A stretch of 64,000 nt of DNA from Daphnia carinata (lineage: Eukaryota; Arthropoda; Branchiopoda; Diplostraca; Daphniidae). A program made the position numbers and the translations under genes. Numbering within the stretch: position 1 is the stretch's first letter; every line of letters starts with the position of its first letter. The notes under the pieces were generated by a model that saw only the letters and a list, made by a program, of their open reading frames with translations, was not told where the DNA came from and ran no database searches. Where the stretch lies: positions 2,294,001 to 2,358,000 of the forward strand of contig NC_081334.1 of NCBI RefSeq assembly GCF_022539665.2. Direction: 5' to 3'. This document shows positions 35,901 through 47,213 of the stretch, piece after piece.

Positions 35901-38037
35901 TTTTTGTTCCACACAAACTTGTTTATAACCCACATCATTCAACTATAGGATCCACCAATTGTGGATTACGAAGATCTGGAGCCCGTGGGAGAATGGTCAG
36001 ATTCGTTACGTCAACAGTTGCTCGATAGAAAAACGGGATCGCAATCGTACAATTCGACCACGCTCACCCCTGACGACGCTTACCTTATCCATCAGCGGCG
36101 TACGTGGCATTTCCGACCGATATCCAAAACCGCCTACACGTACATGAAAATTTTAAAACAATTCAACGTAATACTCAACTTATTCTTTTTATGCTGTATC
36201 AATGGCAGATTGGCGGTATCAATTAGCGAAGGTGCTAATATCATCGTTCCCAACCTAGAGCTGCAGGGGAAGGTGTTGTGGAACAATCAAACTATTACTA
36301 GGGCAGCTCCATGGGAATTTTGTAATAATCTACGGGCCTTCACGAATTATACAAGTAAATGCATCTAGAATAACTTAACTATCGTACGGGGAATGACACA
36401 TAACCGATGTATTTTTTACAATAAGATCAGCGAGAAACTGCTGATTATTTTGGCCAATTGAGCCAGCGATTTGAGCGTGGCGGTGAGGGCTGTGATCAGT
36501 CTGCATTGAGCCATTTGCTGTGGGATTTAGAGATGACGATGAACGTGTCTCAAATGTGGACGACGACACCTGATCGCCGCGTCCATTCGCGTTTCGTGTC
36601 AACCACTGGCGGTGTCACGCGGACGGAAACTCGAACGTAAAATCCTTTTCGTTCAAATTGATTGAGAACGATTGATTTTTCATTCCGATCCTTCGGTTTT
36701 AATTAGACGGGCTTACCTCCAGGAAGATTTGGCTGATCCGCGAAATAGTTCTCTCTTTCTTCGGTTGGCGCATTCAAGAGATGCTTCCATTTTGATCCGT
36801 CCTCCATTGAGTCGTAGTGAAGATTACCTAGTTGCCGCTAAAATATCGTCGAAGGAGCAGTTCTTAGCGGTAGCAGGAGCTCTGGTTGGTAAAGAGACCG
36901 TCCACACGATCTGGAAAAACGCTGTTGAAGCATTCAACATCAGTGACGAGCTACACCTCTACTGGTTGGACGAAGGTGGCTACATCATTGCAACCAATCA
37001 AATCAACGTTTCTCCAGGAACTTTTATTGGTTCCAGCAATGCTGATCCTCAGGTCTGTTCCCTCTTTAAATTCATTTTCAGGAAATAAGAGCATTGCATA
37101 TTTTCTACAGTTGATGCAAGCATTGACATTTGATCCGGATCCAATCTACGAGCGCAATACCATCGTGAAAAGGGCTGTTAACTGTCCAGTCTTCGTGAAA
37201 GCTGCCCCTATTTCATCTGCTTCCATTTTCGCTGCTAGATGGGTTTCGAACTTGACTACCACTCTGCTCGGCATAGCGCAAGTTATCTACTCCTTTTCCG
37301 CCAATCTTTTATGGGCTGGCGTAACGTCAGGTAAAGCTACTTAACCGAATGGCAAACAAATCAAAACTGATTCGCAATGATCTCGTTTGCATATGCAGCA
37401 ACATTCCAAGCCGAAATGGAGCTTGAGAAACTCAGACCTGCTCGCGTAGATACGCATCTCTGCTCTAAAGAATATATCCTTTACCAATTGCAAACATCGC
37501 AACAAAGACTGTTCAATTTGTCGTGTTCCACGTAAGTTTTTATTGATCTCAAAATAACATAGCAGTTCATAAACAATAAACAATATTGAATAGATTGTGC
37601 GCCGGAGATAACAGCACGATGCGAGAGATAATGATTCATCCGATGTTGGACAGCAGTTCGTTGTTGATCGCTGCCACAGCCCCGTGTCGCTGTAAAGCTC
37701 GAACTTTCCAGCACGGCCTGGCTCGTGGTAAGTAGCCCAGGAATATTGCAGTTCGTTATATGTGAAATCTGAAATTTTTATGTGTTTAGTGGAAGACGAT
37801 ATGGAAAAATGCCAATTCAATCGACGGTATCACAAATCGTCAGAGCATTGCTACGCCAGCGATCCGCGGGTATATACAATGGAAAGATAGAATATCGATT
37901 GGTAAGATATTACATTCAATGTTGCTGCCTATTTACAGGAAAATTCGCTTGAATGTTCTGGCTATTCGCTGCATAATCCGGCGCTTATGTTCCCTTCGAT
38001 GATCTTCATCTTTTTCGTCGTTTTGATTCTTCGCTGA
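32952..38037 (+). CDS. CACNA2D: voltage-gated calcium channel alpha2-delta subunit (5' end not found)
   Basis: About 20 exons run from VWA_N to the C terminus: 32952-33147, about 33221-33417, 34157-34292, 34379-34483, 34555-34654, 34719-34880, 34973-35146, 35223-35321, 35412-35498, 35586-35639, 35717-35887, 35949-36139, 36209-36354, 36426-36636, 36707-37052, 37111-37330, 37399-37531, 37594-37727, 37790-37869 and 37939-38037. The VWA domain has a perfect MIDAS (LLILIDVSGSIHG), the residues gabapentinoid-sensitive and other alpha2-delta proteins use for trafficking CaV channels. After it come the cache-type regions (GYLQVLSRPLAL, HKMVVMGG), a cysteine-rich stalk, and a hydrophobic C-terminal tail (FPSMIFIFFVVLILR) typical of GPI-anchored or membrane-tethered delta. 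The signal-peptide exon is missing. The first intron junction has a phase conflict (see findings). A 36-nt optional exon lies at 34042-34077. Confidence 0.92.
34042..34077 (+). other. candidate 36-nt cassette microexon of the alpha2-delta gene
   Basis: Lies in the 740-bp intron 33418-34156. It is flanked by TTTTAG and a strong GTAAGT donor, is a multiple of three and enters and leaves in the same phase as the surrounding junction. The 12 inserted residues are aromatic and basic (core MWHRFKPVWYE). Direct splicing 33417 to 34157 also gives a continuous family-like sequence (TYEGYVDTINAMMW), so inclusion would be optional. Confidence 0.45.
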
Positions 38038-38370
38038 AGAAAAACATCGCACTACACCCTATATTTTCAAGAAACCAGCGGCGGAGTTGTTCTTAAATTA
38101 TTAGTATTTCATGCAATTCACTGATTATACATGCTTTTTTTAAATGATGGGAAAAGGAAGAGGAAGATAGGGAAAAAGAGAAAAAAAAGGGCGCGCCTTA
38201 TATATTTATCTCTGAATTGGGAATTTTGTTAGTCTATTCTCTGGCTGGATATCCCCCAGCTATTCTCCGAAGTTGCAATACTTTGTCCACTTTGTTTTTA
38301 ACCTTGTAACAAAATTTGAGATTTTTTAGGAAACGTTGTCGTTCTAGTCATTTGTTAGACTGCTAGAAAA

Positions 38371-38376
38371 AATAAA
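38371..38376 (+). terminator. polyadenylation signal of the alpha2-delta gene
   Basis: AATAAA about 335 bp after the stop codon at 38037, the first clear hexamer downstream. Confidence 0.55.
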
Positions 38377-39746
38377 TTCATTTGGGCAGTATTTATTGGG
38401 CCAGCCACTGCGATCGGTTCCCCGAATTCGCTTTTTCCACGTTACATAATCAGAAAAGCTGGCAATAATTGTATTGTACTACATTTGAAATGAGTGAAAC
38501 GTGCGATTGAATTCATCAAATTTTATGCAGCGCATTCAGTTTCCAAAGTCAATGGAAATAATATCTTCCGTGCGCTTAAAAATAGCAACCCATGACTTGA
38601 CAAGGCGTGTAACACCCTTAAAAATAAACATTCTTCGCAATTCAAGACATTTTCAAAATCAAAATAAGATGCGCAATACAACCACCAAAAAAAGGAATGG
38701 TAAATGGTCTTTTTATTTCAAAGAAGTGACAAGGGGTGGGATAGACCTGACACATAGGTGGAACTGATGTTTTAAACTGTAGAATCGCAGCTGGTTTGCG
38801 ATCAAATTTGGCTCGCGACATCTTCGTCTGCTGGATAGCGATATCACTTATCAATAATGATGGAACCCATAAAAATAAATTACTTCCCAAAATCAAATAA
38901 TCTATTACCATTCCACGAATTTCAAACGTGTTAGATGTCATTTTCACAATCAACTCTGCATGTTTATTACTATCTCCAACGTCAGCGTACATTAAATTTA
39001 AATAGAACTAAATTCAGCAGGTATACTATAACAGTATAGTTAGAAATCATTGGAATGACTAAATCTTGGAGGGAAGATAGAAGCGAATAGATTCAAAACG
39101 TATGGCCGTGTATATAAGAATGTCACAGCCATCGATCAAGCCATCTGTTGTTAATGGCAAACCGAGGCGTTTCAGCTGTTCTTTGTCACATGCTTTAAAC
39201 AAGAAAACAGCTAGCCAACACATTCTTTTGCATGAAGGTCGTCGTGTAAACGTTGGCTTTGGTATGAAATCGAAAAACGGAGGCAATAAGCTCGGGTTCT
39301 CACATTATTTTGAACTTCTTAATGGCCTGGTTGAAGAAGAATGTTGCATCCATTTGAACGAACGTTCGTTTTTGAATCTTAAATAAAAAAAGAACTGTGT
39401 AACGTAAAGGGGGAAATCATTGTATTGCTGATCAAAGGTTCATCATGAAATCCACTACATATTCAAATGTAAAAGACAACAATGTTTTAAAAAAAATTCT
39501 CCGTTGCTTGGTTTCTCCTCTTCTGTTTCTGGAACTTTTGCTTTCTACCGCGCCTCATACATATCAAAATAACATTCATCTTCTTTAAAAATGTTTTCCA
39601 AGATAGGCTCCAAAATACACACGAAAAAAGGGGAAGTTTTAAAAGATAAAAATTGTAAACATCAAAAGCCGCCAAATAGAAATGATCAGAAAAAAAAAAT
39701 TAATCAAGTGAAAAAAGGCATCTACTTTTGATCGAACTAAAAAAAA
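38377..39746. other. intergenic stretch with unassigned open frames
   Basis: Both strands carry open stretches at 38640-38992 and 39059-39386 with mixed, protein-like composition. An example is the minus-strand CDKEQLKRLGLPLTTDGLID segment. I could not connect them by splice sites or assign a family. They may be a decayed gene or mobile-element remnant. Confidence 0.3.
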
Positions 39747-40559
39747 TTATTTGTTGAGGATGATTTTTCGGCCAGCGCCCATATTCTGGCCAGCCTGGGT
39801 AGCTCCTTTGTTTGTTCCAGCTTGGAGACCAATGGCAGTTTTACCAGCCGCAATAACATCATCGGAGAACTCACGTTTGTTTTCTTCAGCAGGCTTGGGG
39901 CCCAACCACGGTCCGGGCCATTCTGGATGTTTGTATGTCTGTTATGTACGACAGAAATAGAAAATAATAATAATAAAAACAAAACGGTTGGGTGTTAAAA
40001 AGAAAGGCGGAGATGAAGGTATAAACATGAAAACTTTCGGAAAGGGTGGTCATAATACTACTAACCGTTCTGCCTAGGGCAAAGATGGTGGTAGTAACTT
40101 GGGAAATGTCTTTCTTCTCCCAGAGATCGACTGTTTGGAAAACGTCTAATTCAGCTACTCCGTACGCCATGATCGCCTTCTGGAACCTAATGAAATCAAA
40201 ATTGCAGAAGGTATATGATAAGTGATGGTGTTGAAAGAGTCCTATAGCAATTTCATACTTTTGGATGTTCTCCATCAGCTTGAATTGGGCGCCGGATGTG
40301 TTAATCTTGGGGACTGATCCAGGTGCCAATTTGTTGATAAGCTGGCAAAGGATCTGGCCATCACGAAGAGCGTCCTCGTACGGGGCTTGGAACTTCTCAC
40401 CTAAAATCGTTTCGATCCATTCCTGAGCTTCACGCTCCTCTTCGGCATTGCGCTTGGCGAAAATCTAAATCAGATAATCCCGAGGTGTGAGAAAAATGTT
40501 GGTCGGACAAGAACAAATGTTCCAATAGATACCTTAGCTTGAACTTGTCTTTGCAACAT
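39747..40559 (-). CDS. Mp20: muscle protein 20 / transgelin, calponin family
   Basis: Four exons, high to low: 40559-40533, 40464-40259, 40186-40066 and 39938-39747. They give 181 residues, close to the family's 184-190, with phases intact. The calponin-homology domain spans about 20-130: EWIETILGE, LRDGQILCQLINKLAPGSV, then FQ..DLWEKKDISQV and TTIFALGR. It is followed by GPKPAEENKREFSDD and a single calponin-like repeat (IGLQAGTNKGATQAGQNMGAGR) at the C terminus. Arthropod Mp20 binds actin and is abundant in synchronous muscle. It has a TATA-like/initiator promoter upstream, as expected for a muscle gene. Confidence 0.95.
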
Positions 40560-40644
40560 TTTTCTTGTTCGTTTGAGTTAAGAGTCGAGATGCTCAGCTG
40601 TGAGGATATGAGCGAGTTAGTTCTCGTAACTTGAAAGCCCACCA

Positions 40645-40684
40645 ACTGATGATTGCAAGACGTGGGGCTATCACTTAAATAGGG
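40645..40684 (-). promoter_or_regulatory. core promoter of the Mp20/transgelin gene
   Basis: On the minus strand TATTTAAG at about 40682-40675 precedes the arthropod initiator TCAGTT at about 40649-40644, with some 30 nt between. This predicts an 88-nt 5' leader before the ATG at 40559. Confidence 0.55.
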
Positions 40685-40699
40685 ACCAAGCTTTGGCTT

Positions 40700-42334
40700 T
40701 TGCCACAGTTTGAGTGAGAATAACCTAATTGCCTCACTGCATCAGAAATATCCTCCAATCAGCTAGCTCCTAGCCTCGAAAGAACTAGAGGCAAAAGTCA
40801 ACATGAAATTTCAACACAACCCTGAAACGGTATAGAGCGACAGCGGGAAAAAGGGCACTACGTGAGTGACTGAAAAGCAAATGGGGAAAAAAAAAGAAAA
40901 GGAGAGCGAGAAAAGATCAGAACTCTAAAATAAAATAAATAAACAAATAGAAACAAAACGTCTCAAAGTAGAAAGAAAGTCAAGGTCTTGCAGTCCTCTC
41001 CATAAGCTCGTGCCTAACCCTTCTAGAACATTACAACGTCCATGAGTATAAGAATAGGTCTACAAAATTCAGTTTTAACTTGTTAATATCAAGAACTATG
41101 TCCCAAAACATTTGACAATATCGAAAATGAATTGAATGTTATCATCAGCTTTCCACTCCAGTAGGTTTGTCTGAAGTATAATAAACACAGATTGTGCTAA
41201 AGGTTTTGTGATGTCGTTGAATCCGTTTAAGTCGTTGGCAATTATACCTTTCAAAACTGCTATTTACTTTCATGATGAAATGCTGCAGTGGGTTTCAGCC
41301 AGCTACAATAGAAAGAGGTACGCAGCCGCGCATTGCTGGCATAACTTATACGCCTCCCGCCTTCGTGACGTATATATTTCAGAAGAACCGCGTCCGCCTG
41401 TGCTCTGGATAAGGAACGATGGAGAGCCGGTATGCCACAATGCCCTAATCATGCTATTCAGAGTATTACAACTCAACAACAGCGGATGTCTTGCATTCTC
41501 TTACGGGTGTTAAACGCTCGCCGTTTATGAGTAATGCCAAAAATAGGCATAACGCTTCCCTTAATGAATGATCGACACCCTACTAAGTTATTAATGAATT
41601 AACAGCGGACTTTGACGATTGGACTGATCAGTTAAATGTGTATTCCAAAAGCGATTGAGTGATTTTGATGAAAGTGTTAATGAAGTACATGGAGTGTTAC
41701 GCATTCAGAGATGTGTCGGAGATGAGAGTCGGAGAGAATGGAGGGTACGTAACACGGTGTCGAATAGAATTCCCTATCGCATGCGAACCAGACATCAAAG
41801 TCAACAAATAAATGTGTGTTTCTTTTTCAAAGAAATAGTGACTAGGCGAGACTAGAATAGTAGGTCGGATGGGAAGGGGGAGGCGGGGAGAACAAAGTAA
41901 AAATAGAAGAGATGACAGCATATCTAAATTCAGCGTTCAAATTCCGCGCCTTCACTAGGTCACCAAGCGAAATCGTGTCAAATATCCCTTTAATATTGTA
42001 ACGTGAATGTTGTACCTCAGTGACCGCTATAAAATTTGCCTATTGGTTCATGGTATGTACCGTTCGACCTCGTGGCTAACAAAACTCGACTCTTTACATC
42101 GTTGGACAAAATACATTTAAAGATAATCCTTCTGGCTCAGAAATGTGCTGCCCAGAGTTTGTACGTGATAGGAAAAATGTTTTAAAACTCAGATTCGAAA
42201 TCTCTGGACTTGACGATGAGGGCGGGCATGTCTATCGTGGGTGAACGAACAACAGTACATAGCGATATATCAGGAGTGCCGAAGGATACGATAGGAAGCA
42301 AAACCTTTAGAGCTTATTTTTTTTTTTTTTTTTT
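40700..42334. other. intergenic stretch, no gene recognised
   Basis: No gene I can support. An open plus-strand frame at 41208-41513 has mixed composition but no motif, promoter or splice context, and is left unassigned. A T run lies at 42317-42335. Confidence 0.4.
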
Positions 42335-42505
42335 GCATATCACGCAGTGCATAAAATTTTTTCATGTCTAGTCATGCAGCTTTGGCATGAAAAACATGCG
42401 CTTTCCAGCGTGCACAAGACGGCGCTCCGTCCAACTTAGTTCACGCGCACCTACCCCTTTTTCCGGTTAAGTAAAACTCCTCTAATAAAAAGTGCAAAAG
42501 AAAGG
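42335..42505 (+). repeat. dispersed repeat, copy 2
   Basis: Same-orientation relative of 8280-8475, with CGCAGTGCATAAAAT, CATGCGCTTTCCAGCG and GCAAAAGAAAGG as matching landmarks. A SINE-like block from 42530 (CTGAATGGTATATTTTCGGCAT) resembles the start of the 10.9-11.6 kb SINE copies. Confidence 0.55.
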
Positions 42506-42930
42506 AGAAAAAGAAAAACAACCCATCAGAATACTGAATGGTATATTTTCGGCATAATGTGTGTTTATAAATTAACCTCAGAACATTTCATGAACTGATA
42601 AATTGACGCATCCTCTAGAGATGAAAGAAGCACTACACTAATGGTGGTCTATTGTATCTTCCGAGCCGGGAAAAAATGCCAACATGAAAAGTACTAGTTA
42701 TCGGAGAGATAAGATAAGCGACAACACAAAAGTAGAAATAAACAAAACGGAAGTATTTTTAGATTAAGCATTTCTAAAATTAAGCATTTAAATTTTTATT
42801 TTGCCTTGCCGCCACTACAAGACAGCATAAGGAACTCTAGAAACTGTTGTCCATAATACCAAACTTCAGTATCCACTATAAATCGTGCATGTCTTGATCG
42901 TTAAAATAATGAGGCATAAATAAAATAGAT

Positions 42931-43046
42931 GTCAGAAGTGGGATTTGAACCCACGCCCTCTATTGAGGACCAGAATGCTTGGGTACCGATTATCTCGGTA
43001 AGCTATCGCTTGAGTCTGGCGCCTTAGACCGCTCGGCCATCCTGAC
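42931..43046 (-). tRNA. tRNA-Leu-CAA: tRNA-Leu(CAA) with intron
   Basis: On the minus strand the acceptor GTCAGGA pairs with the 3' end TTCTGAC. The A box TGGCCGAGCGGTCTAAGGCG and B box GGTTCAAATCCC are consensus, and the class II variable arm (CCTCAATAGAGG) is present. The anticodon CAA is at 43012-43010. A 33-nt intron (43008-42976) interrupts the anticodon loop one base 3' of the anticodon, the canonical site and a usual feature of animal tRNA-Leu-CAA. It would need TSEN cleavage and ligation. The anticodon stem CCAGA/TCTGG forms after removal. Confidence 0.95.
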
Positions 43047-44186
43047 ATGTAAGTATCCAGCCACAAATTTCAATAGTTCATTAGCCAAAGCAGATGTCAT
43101 AACGGTGACGGATGGGACTTTTAGACATTTTAGTTTTTCCGAAGCCTGATTTTATCCCAGGTTTTTCGAGCCCATCCCAGAGTCAAAAAGCATTGCGGCA
43201 GCCGGTTTCCGCTTTATGAACATACAGAGAAAACACGCAAGTTTTGCGTGTTGTATATTAAATATTTAAAAGGCTTTTGATTAACTGAAGTTGATATTAT
43301 CTTGCATCTCCGCCTAAATATTCCTGTTTGTGATTGTATTAATTCATCAAGAAAATCGTTTGAGTCTGATGGAAACGAAGCGCAAATCAATCAACGATGA
43401 AAAAACAGTTCGGCTTCCTTTCCAGGCCTCTTTCGAACGCGGCCTATATTACCCAGAGGACAAAATTCAAAAAACGCTGTTGCTACACTGAAAATAGAAA
43501 GCTGACACATCCTGCCGAGAACTCCAGCATGTTCCACCCGCTGCTGAGTCACGCAACGTAAATACATTCACACGCTACGAGATTAGTCACAATAATCAAA
43601 AATGTTTCAGTAAGATTTCTCGCTCCTGAAATGTCGTTGCATAAAAACACACAAACACCGAACAAATTCATCACTGCAATTCATGCTCGTATCCAATTCG
43701 GGATACGAGACGTGCAATGTTTACAGATTTCGAGATTCGTAAACGTTTTATCGTTTATTTTTAAAACGCGTCGTGTTACAGAGAGATATGACGATTAAAA
43801 TTTCGGTTTGGGTCTTAAATCAAATGTTAGCAGAATGTGAAGCGCAGAGAAATTTCGAATGCGTGTCGACAGCTCAAAGTTTCAAATTTCACGGTAAGCT
43901 CATTACTTATAAACAAAATGACGAAACGCTAATGTAAATTTTAGATATATGTCATTTCGAACCTTTGTTTGGCAGAGTTTACAGCATGTCAACTCTGCCA
44001 CAATAGACTTTATGATACTGGCTGTTTCTTGGCGGAAAACCAGAGCAATTAAAGAAAGAAAAAGAAGAAAATACTAATAGGAAAAAGAAAGAGAGACTAA
44101 TTGGTATCTAATGTTAACTATAAGTCAGTTACTGTGTACCAGTTGTTCGTACGAAACCGACAATTAGCCCAATTGATTCAGAGTGT
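43047..44186. other. intergenic stretch, nothing recognised
   Basis: A/T-rich sequence between the tRNA gene and the 3' end of the apolipoprotein L-like gene, without supportable genes or repeats. Confidence 0.4.
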
Positions 44187-45245
44187 TCATAGTTGCTTTA
44201 CAATCCGATGATAGGCATTATTTCTAATATTTTGCAAATTACGAATGGCAACATCGACAGCGATCGCAGATGGATGAGTCGAATTCCACGAATTAACAAG
44301 ACTTATAATTTCCCAGACATTTAGGCCCACACTTACACCCATGAGAACGAAATTGAAAGCAGCTACCTTATACAGCTTCGCTATGTTACGTTTGAACAAC
44401 TTAGCGTGTTCGTTAAAAAACATTGGAGTACTCAGAAATTCGGACATAATTTGACGTTCAGCGGCGGACAGGGATTGGCGGACCGTCTGTGCGGTTTTAG
44501 CAGGAAGGATACCTTCACGTACAATGTTGACTGCACTGAACATTTCAACTGCTTCTGTTGATCCTGTAGCCCTCAAAACCGACATTGGTATGCTGGAACC
44601 GTGTTTGGTGATTTCCGATATGATTCTACTGGCGGCATCATCTTCGAGACCATATTTATTCTTGATGAACTCCTTTGTACTTTCAATATAAGAAATGGCA
44701 TCCGACATGTCTTTTTCAAATTTCTTAATTTGTTGATTAGTTTCCTCGAGAATTTTTGCAGCTCTCTCGTTGTAACTCTTTGTCTTCACGATATCATTTA
44801 TGCCGACACCTAGAGATGTGATTCCTCCGCCAATGGAAGCACCCAGTGAAATCTTAGTCAATATTAATGACGCTCCTCCAGTGAAGAAGGAAAACAAGAC
44901 TCCAACAACAACGCCGATGGTGCCAATGGTTCCGACGGAGGTTCCTACAGTTTGCACGATATTGGAATCCTTGTGGTGTTTGATTGCCCAGGATTTGATT
45001 TCTTCTAGCGATTCAATACTTTTATCTAATAGCAACACGGCTCTCTCAGCACCTGCTTTCAGGCTCTCTCGAGTCGGCTAAGATGATGAACCCAACGTAA
45101 AGTTAGTCAAAAATTAATACTTAGCCCACAAAATTTTTTATTAAGAGAGAATTACCAATTGCCAGTCAGGAGAAACGACACCAGTTTTGCTTTGCGAGAC
45201 AAAGAACACAAGTATTAGCGCAAAAATCCGAGCAAGACGAGCCAT
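44187..45245 (-). CDS. secreted apolipoprotein L-like protein
   Basis: Two exons, 45245-45156 and 45077-44187, joined in phase 0, encode 326 residues. Residues 1-20 are a signal peptide (MARLARIFALILVFFVSQSK). After a short amphipathic region, residues about 73-123 form a glycine-rich hydrophobic hairpin (GTIGTIGVVVGVLFSFFTGG, then SLGASIGGGITSLGVGIND), the hallmark of the ApoL membrane-insertion region. A long amphipathic helical stretch follows. A further hydrophobic segment lies near the C terminus (FNFVLMGVSVGLNVWEIIS, about 271-290). ApoL proteins associate with lipid and can form ion channels. The physiological role of invertebrate members is unclear. The assignment rests on hairpin pattern and architecture, not on strong residue identity. 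Confidence 0.72.
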
Positions 45246-45989
45246 TATTTTGTGTCATGCAACTAATTTCATAAAAATGAAAATAGTAATCAAGAATGCT
45301 GAATGAAACTACTAAAGTGCACTTATGCCACTGAAGCGGGGCAGCTTAGTAATGTATCATCTTACCGCTTACACATTACTTATAGCAGTTCTACATGCCG
45401 CATGTTCTTACCGTATCTCTGTCCCGAAACGATGCATCAACGTTTCAAGCAAATTGTGCAGTAGCATTGCTGGAGAGAAAAAGAGCATTCCAATCAGTTT
45501 ACATCTACGGCAGGGTTTGACCTTTACACGACTTCAAGAGGAAACCTTATACCTCCGGCGTATGGGCGATTGCCCACTTTGACAAATACCCTCCAGACTT
45601 TGCTACAGTTGCCCCCTCGACATTTGCCTCTCAAAAATACCATCTGACCAGTTTGCTCTAATTCATCTGGTTTGTATACAAATGATGTTGGCAGGACTTG
45701 GAAAAACCCCACATATTGATTTCTCTTTCCCTGTTTTCGCATGATAGCACTAATATGGTAGCCCATGTCTGTATGTCTGTTGGATAACTAAATTAGTGTT
45801 TCGTGTACTTCCTCTGGAGATGTCGTTTTTGGCAGATTTTATAAAAAGTGGGAAGGTTAATTCCCACCTCAAAGCACGTATTTTACGATTATTTCAAAAA
45901 CTTTACATTTTGCACAAAAATAAACCCAATATTCTTGACATACTGGCGCGCTTACCGTGGGAATTTTCCTTCAAAAATCTGCAAAATCT
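45246..45989. other. non-coding stretch with minor palindrome
   Basis: Open frames on both strands at 45325-45770 have no motif. GTGGGAAGGTTAATTCCCAC at 45849-45868 is a perfect-armed hairpin at the edge of foldback-family sequence that follows. Confidence 0.35.
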
Positions 45990-46147
45990 GAAACTTATTG
46001 AAATTTTTTGAAAATGGCAGAATATGCTCAAAATTTAATGCTGATTCCGAGAAAATTGTACTTTTTTTCATTATTTTAACCGTTTTGGAAATACGCCGAA
46101 TATTTGTGCTGCTTCGTGCTAGCGCTGTAGTGTAGTGATGCGCTAGT
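45990..46147 (+). mobile_element. diverged relative of the 51.7-52.4 kb foldback element
   Basis: Matches the right arm of that element in order: AATTTAATGCTGATTCCG.GAAAATTG, TTTTTTTCATTA, AATAC.CCGAATATTTG, then GCTAGCGCTGTAG. Only one arm is clear, and 46289-46360 repeats a GGGAAGG.TATTCCC block, so this is a partial or decayed copy. Confidence 0.55.
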
Positions 46148-46460
46148 TTTTTTTACTGCGTTTTTACGTTTTCTTATAAAATTCGAATTCTATGTCAAAT
46201 CCAAATCATCTGTCGTCCTTCCCGTTTGAATACGAGCCAAAATTTTGTAAATTTTGCTAGATCTAGATTTTTGCGAAAAATGAAAAAATGGGAAGGCTAT
46301 TCCCTTCTCACTTTTCTCAAAATCTGCGAAAAATGACATCTTTTGGAATTGGTTGAAAAGAAAACATTAATTTGTTTTTAGAATACCAATCTCAAACCAG
46401 TAATTTGTTTTATCGTCAGGTCAGTCGTTGATGAAATGTAACCAAATTTGCCGCGATTAC

Positions 46461-46544
46461 GATCGAAAATTAATCGCGATCCCGATCACGATAAAAAAAA
46501 TTATCGCCGATCCGATCATTTGACATTGATCGTCGATCGGATCA
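46461..46544. repeat. GATC/CGATCG-dense segment
   Basis: Eight GATC sites within about 85 bp, several as CGATCG or CGATCC in alternating orientation, around a TCGTGATAAA-like A-rich centre. It looks like short degenerate inverted repeats. Function unknown. Confidence 0.45.
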
Positions 46545-47213
46545 GTTTTTGCATGTCCTTGGTTGGTCACTGTTTGTGTGGTAGGTGCAGCTGTTTGCTG
46601 TTGATAAAATTAATTCAGTCGAGAGTATTGCATTCTGAAAGTGCTTTTAGAGGTGACATAAGCTACTGGATTTGTCGAAGGATTAGTTTTAATCCACGTT
46701 GTTTTAAAAAACCAATTGTAAATTCTTGATAGCAGAGCTCTTATTAACGTCATTTAGATTGTATATTTGATAACTTTTGAGATGTATAAAACTGGAATTT
46801 TTGAAAAATTAAGATTGTAGTTCTTGTGGTAACATTAACATCCATGTTTGTCTCCATCTCATGACAGTCTTTTTCCCCTACAGGTTACTTTGTGTTGTTG
46901 AATTTCTGCTACCCTAGAGCAAGTACGAGAATTCACATCATATAAAATCCATAAATTAATGTTGAAGTTGTTGTGAAATACGCAGCCAGTCTCTAGCAGA
47001 TGATAGTGTTGCAACTGCCTAGCCCAAGGTTCTGATTTTTGTTTTTTTTTCAAGAACTCAGTCGTGACCTAAAAAAGAGTGTCTGTGACATCCTGAATGA
47101 GGCAAGCGATTTCTGCAAAAAAAAGAACAAGTATCCATAAAAATTGATTGAAAAATTGAACTCCATTTGTATTTGTTTTTTACTTTTAAAATGATCTTAC
47201 ACTTGTTTTTTTT

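Noticed and set aside
36375-36602. Minus-strand frame in the alpha2-delta gene
   Set aside because: Antisense shadow of the coding exon 36426-36636.
37341-37820. 159-codon minus-strand frame
   Set aside because: Antisense to alpha2-delta exons and introns; no motif.
47049-47147. Peptide LSRDLKKSVCDILNEASDF resembling the alpha2-delta N-terminal exon (LINEAS)
   Set aside because: Only a short similarity, ends quickly in a stop, and no neighbouring alpha2-delta exons. Insufficient to call a pseudogene.
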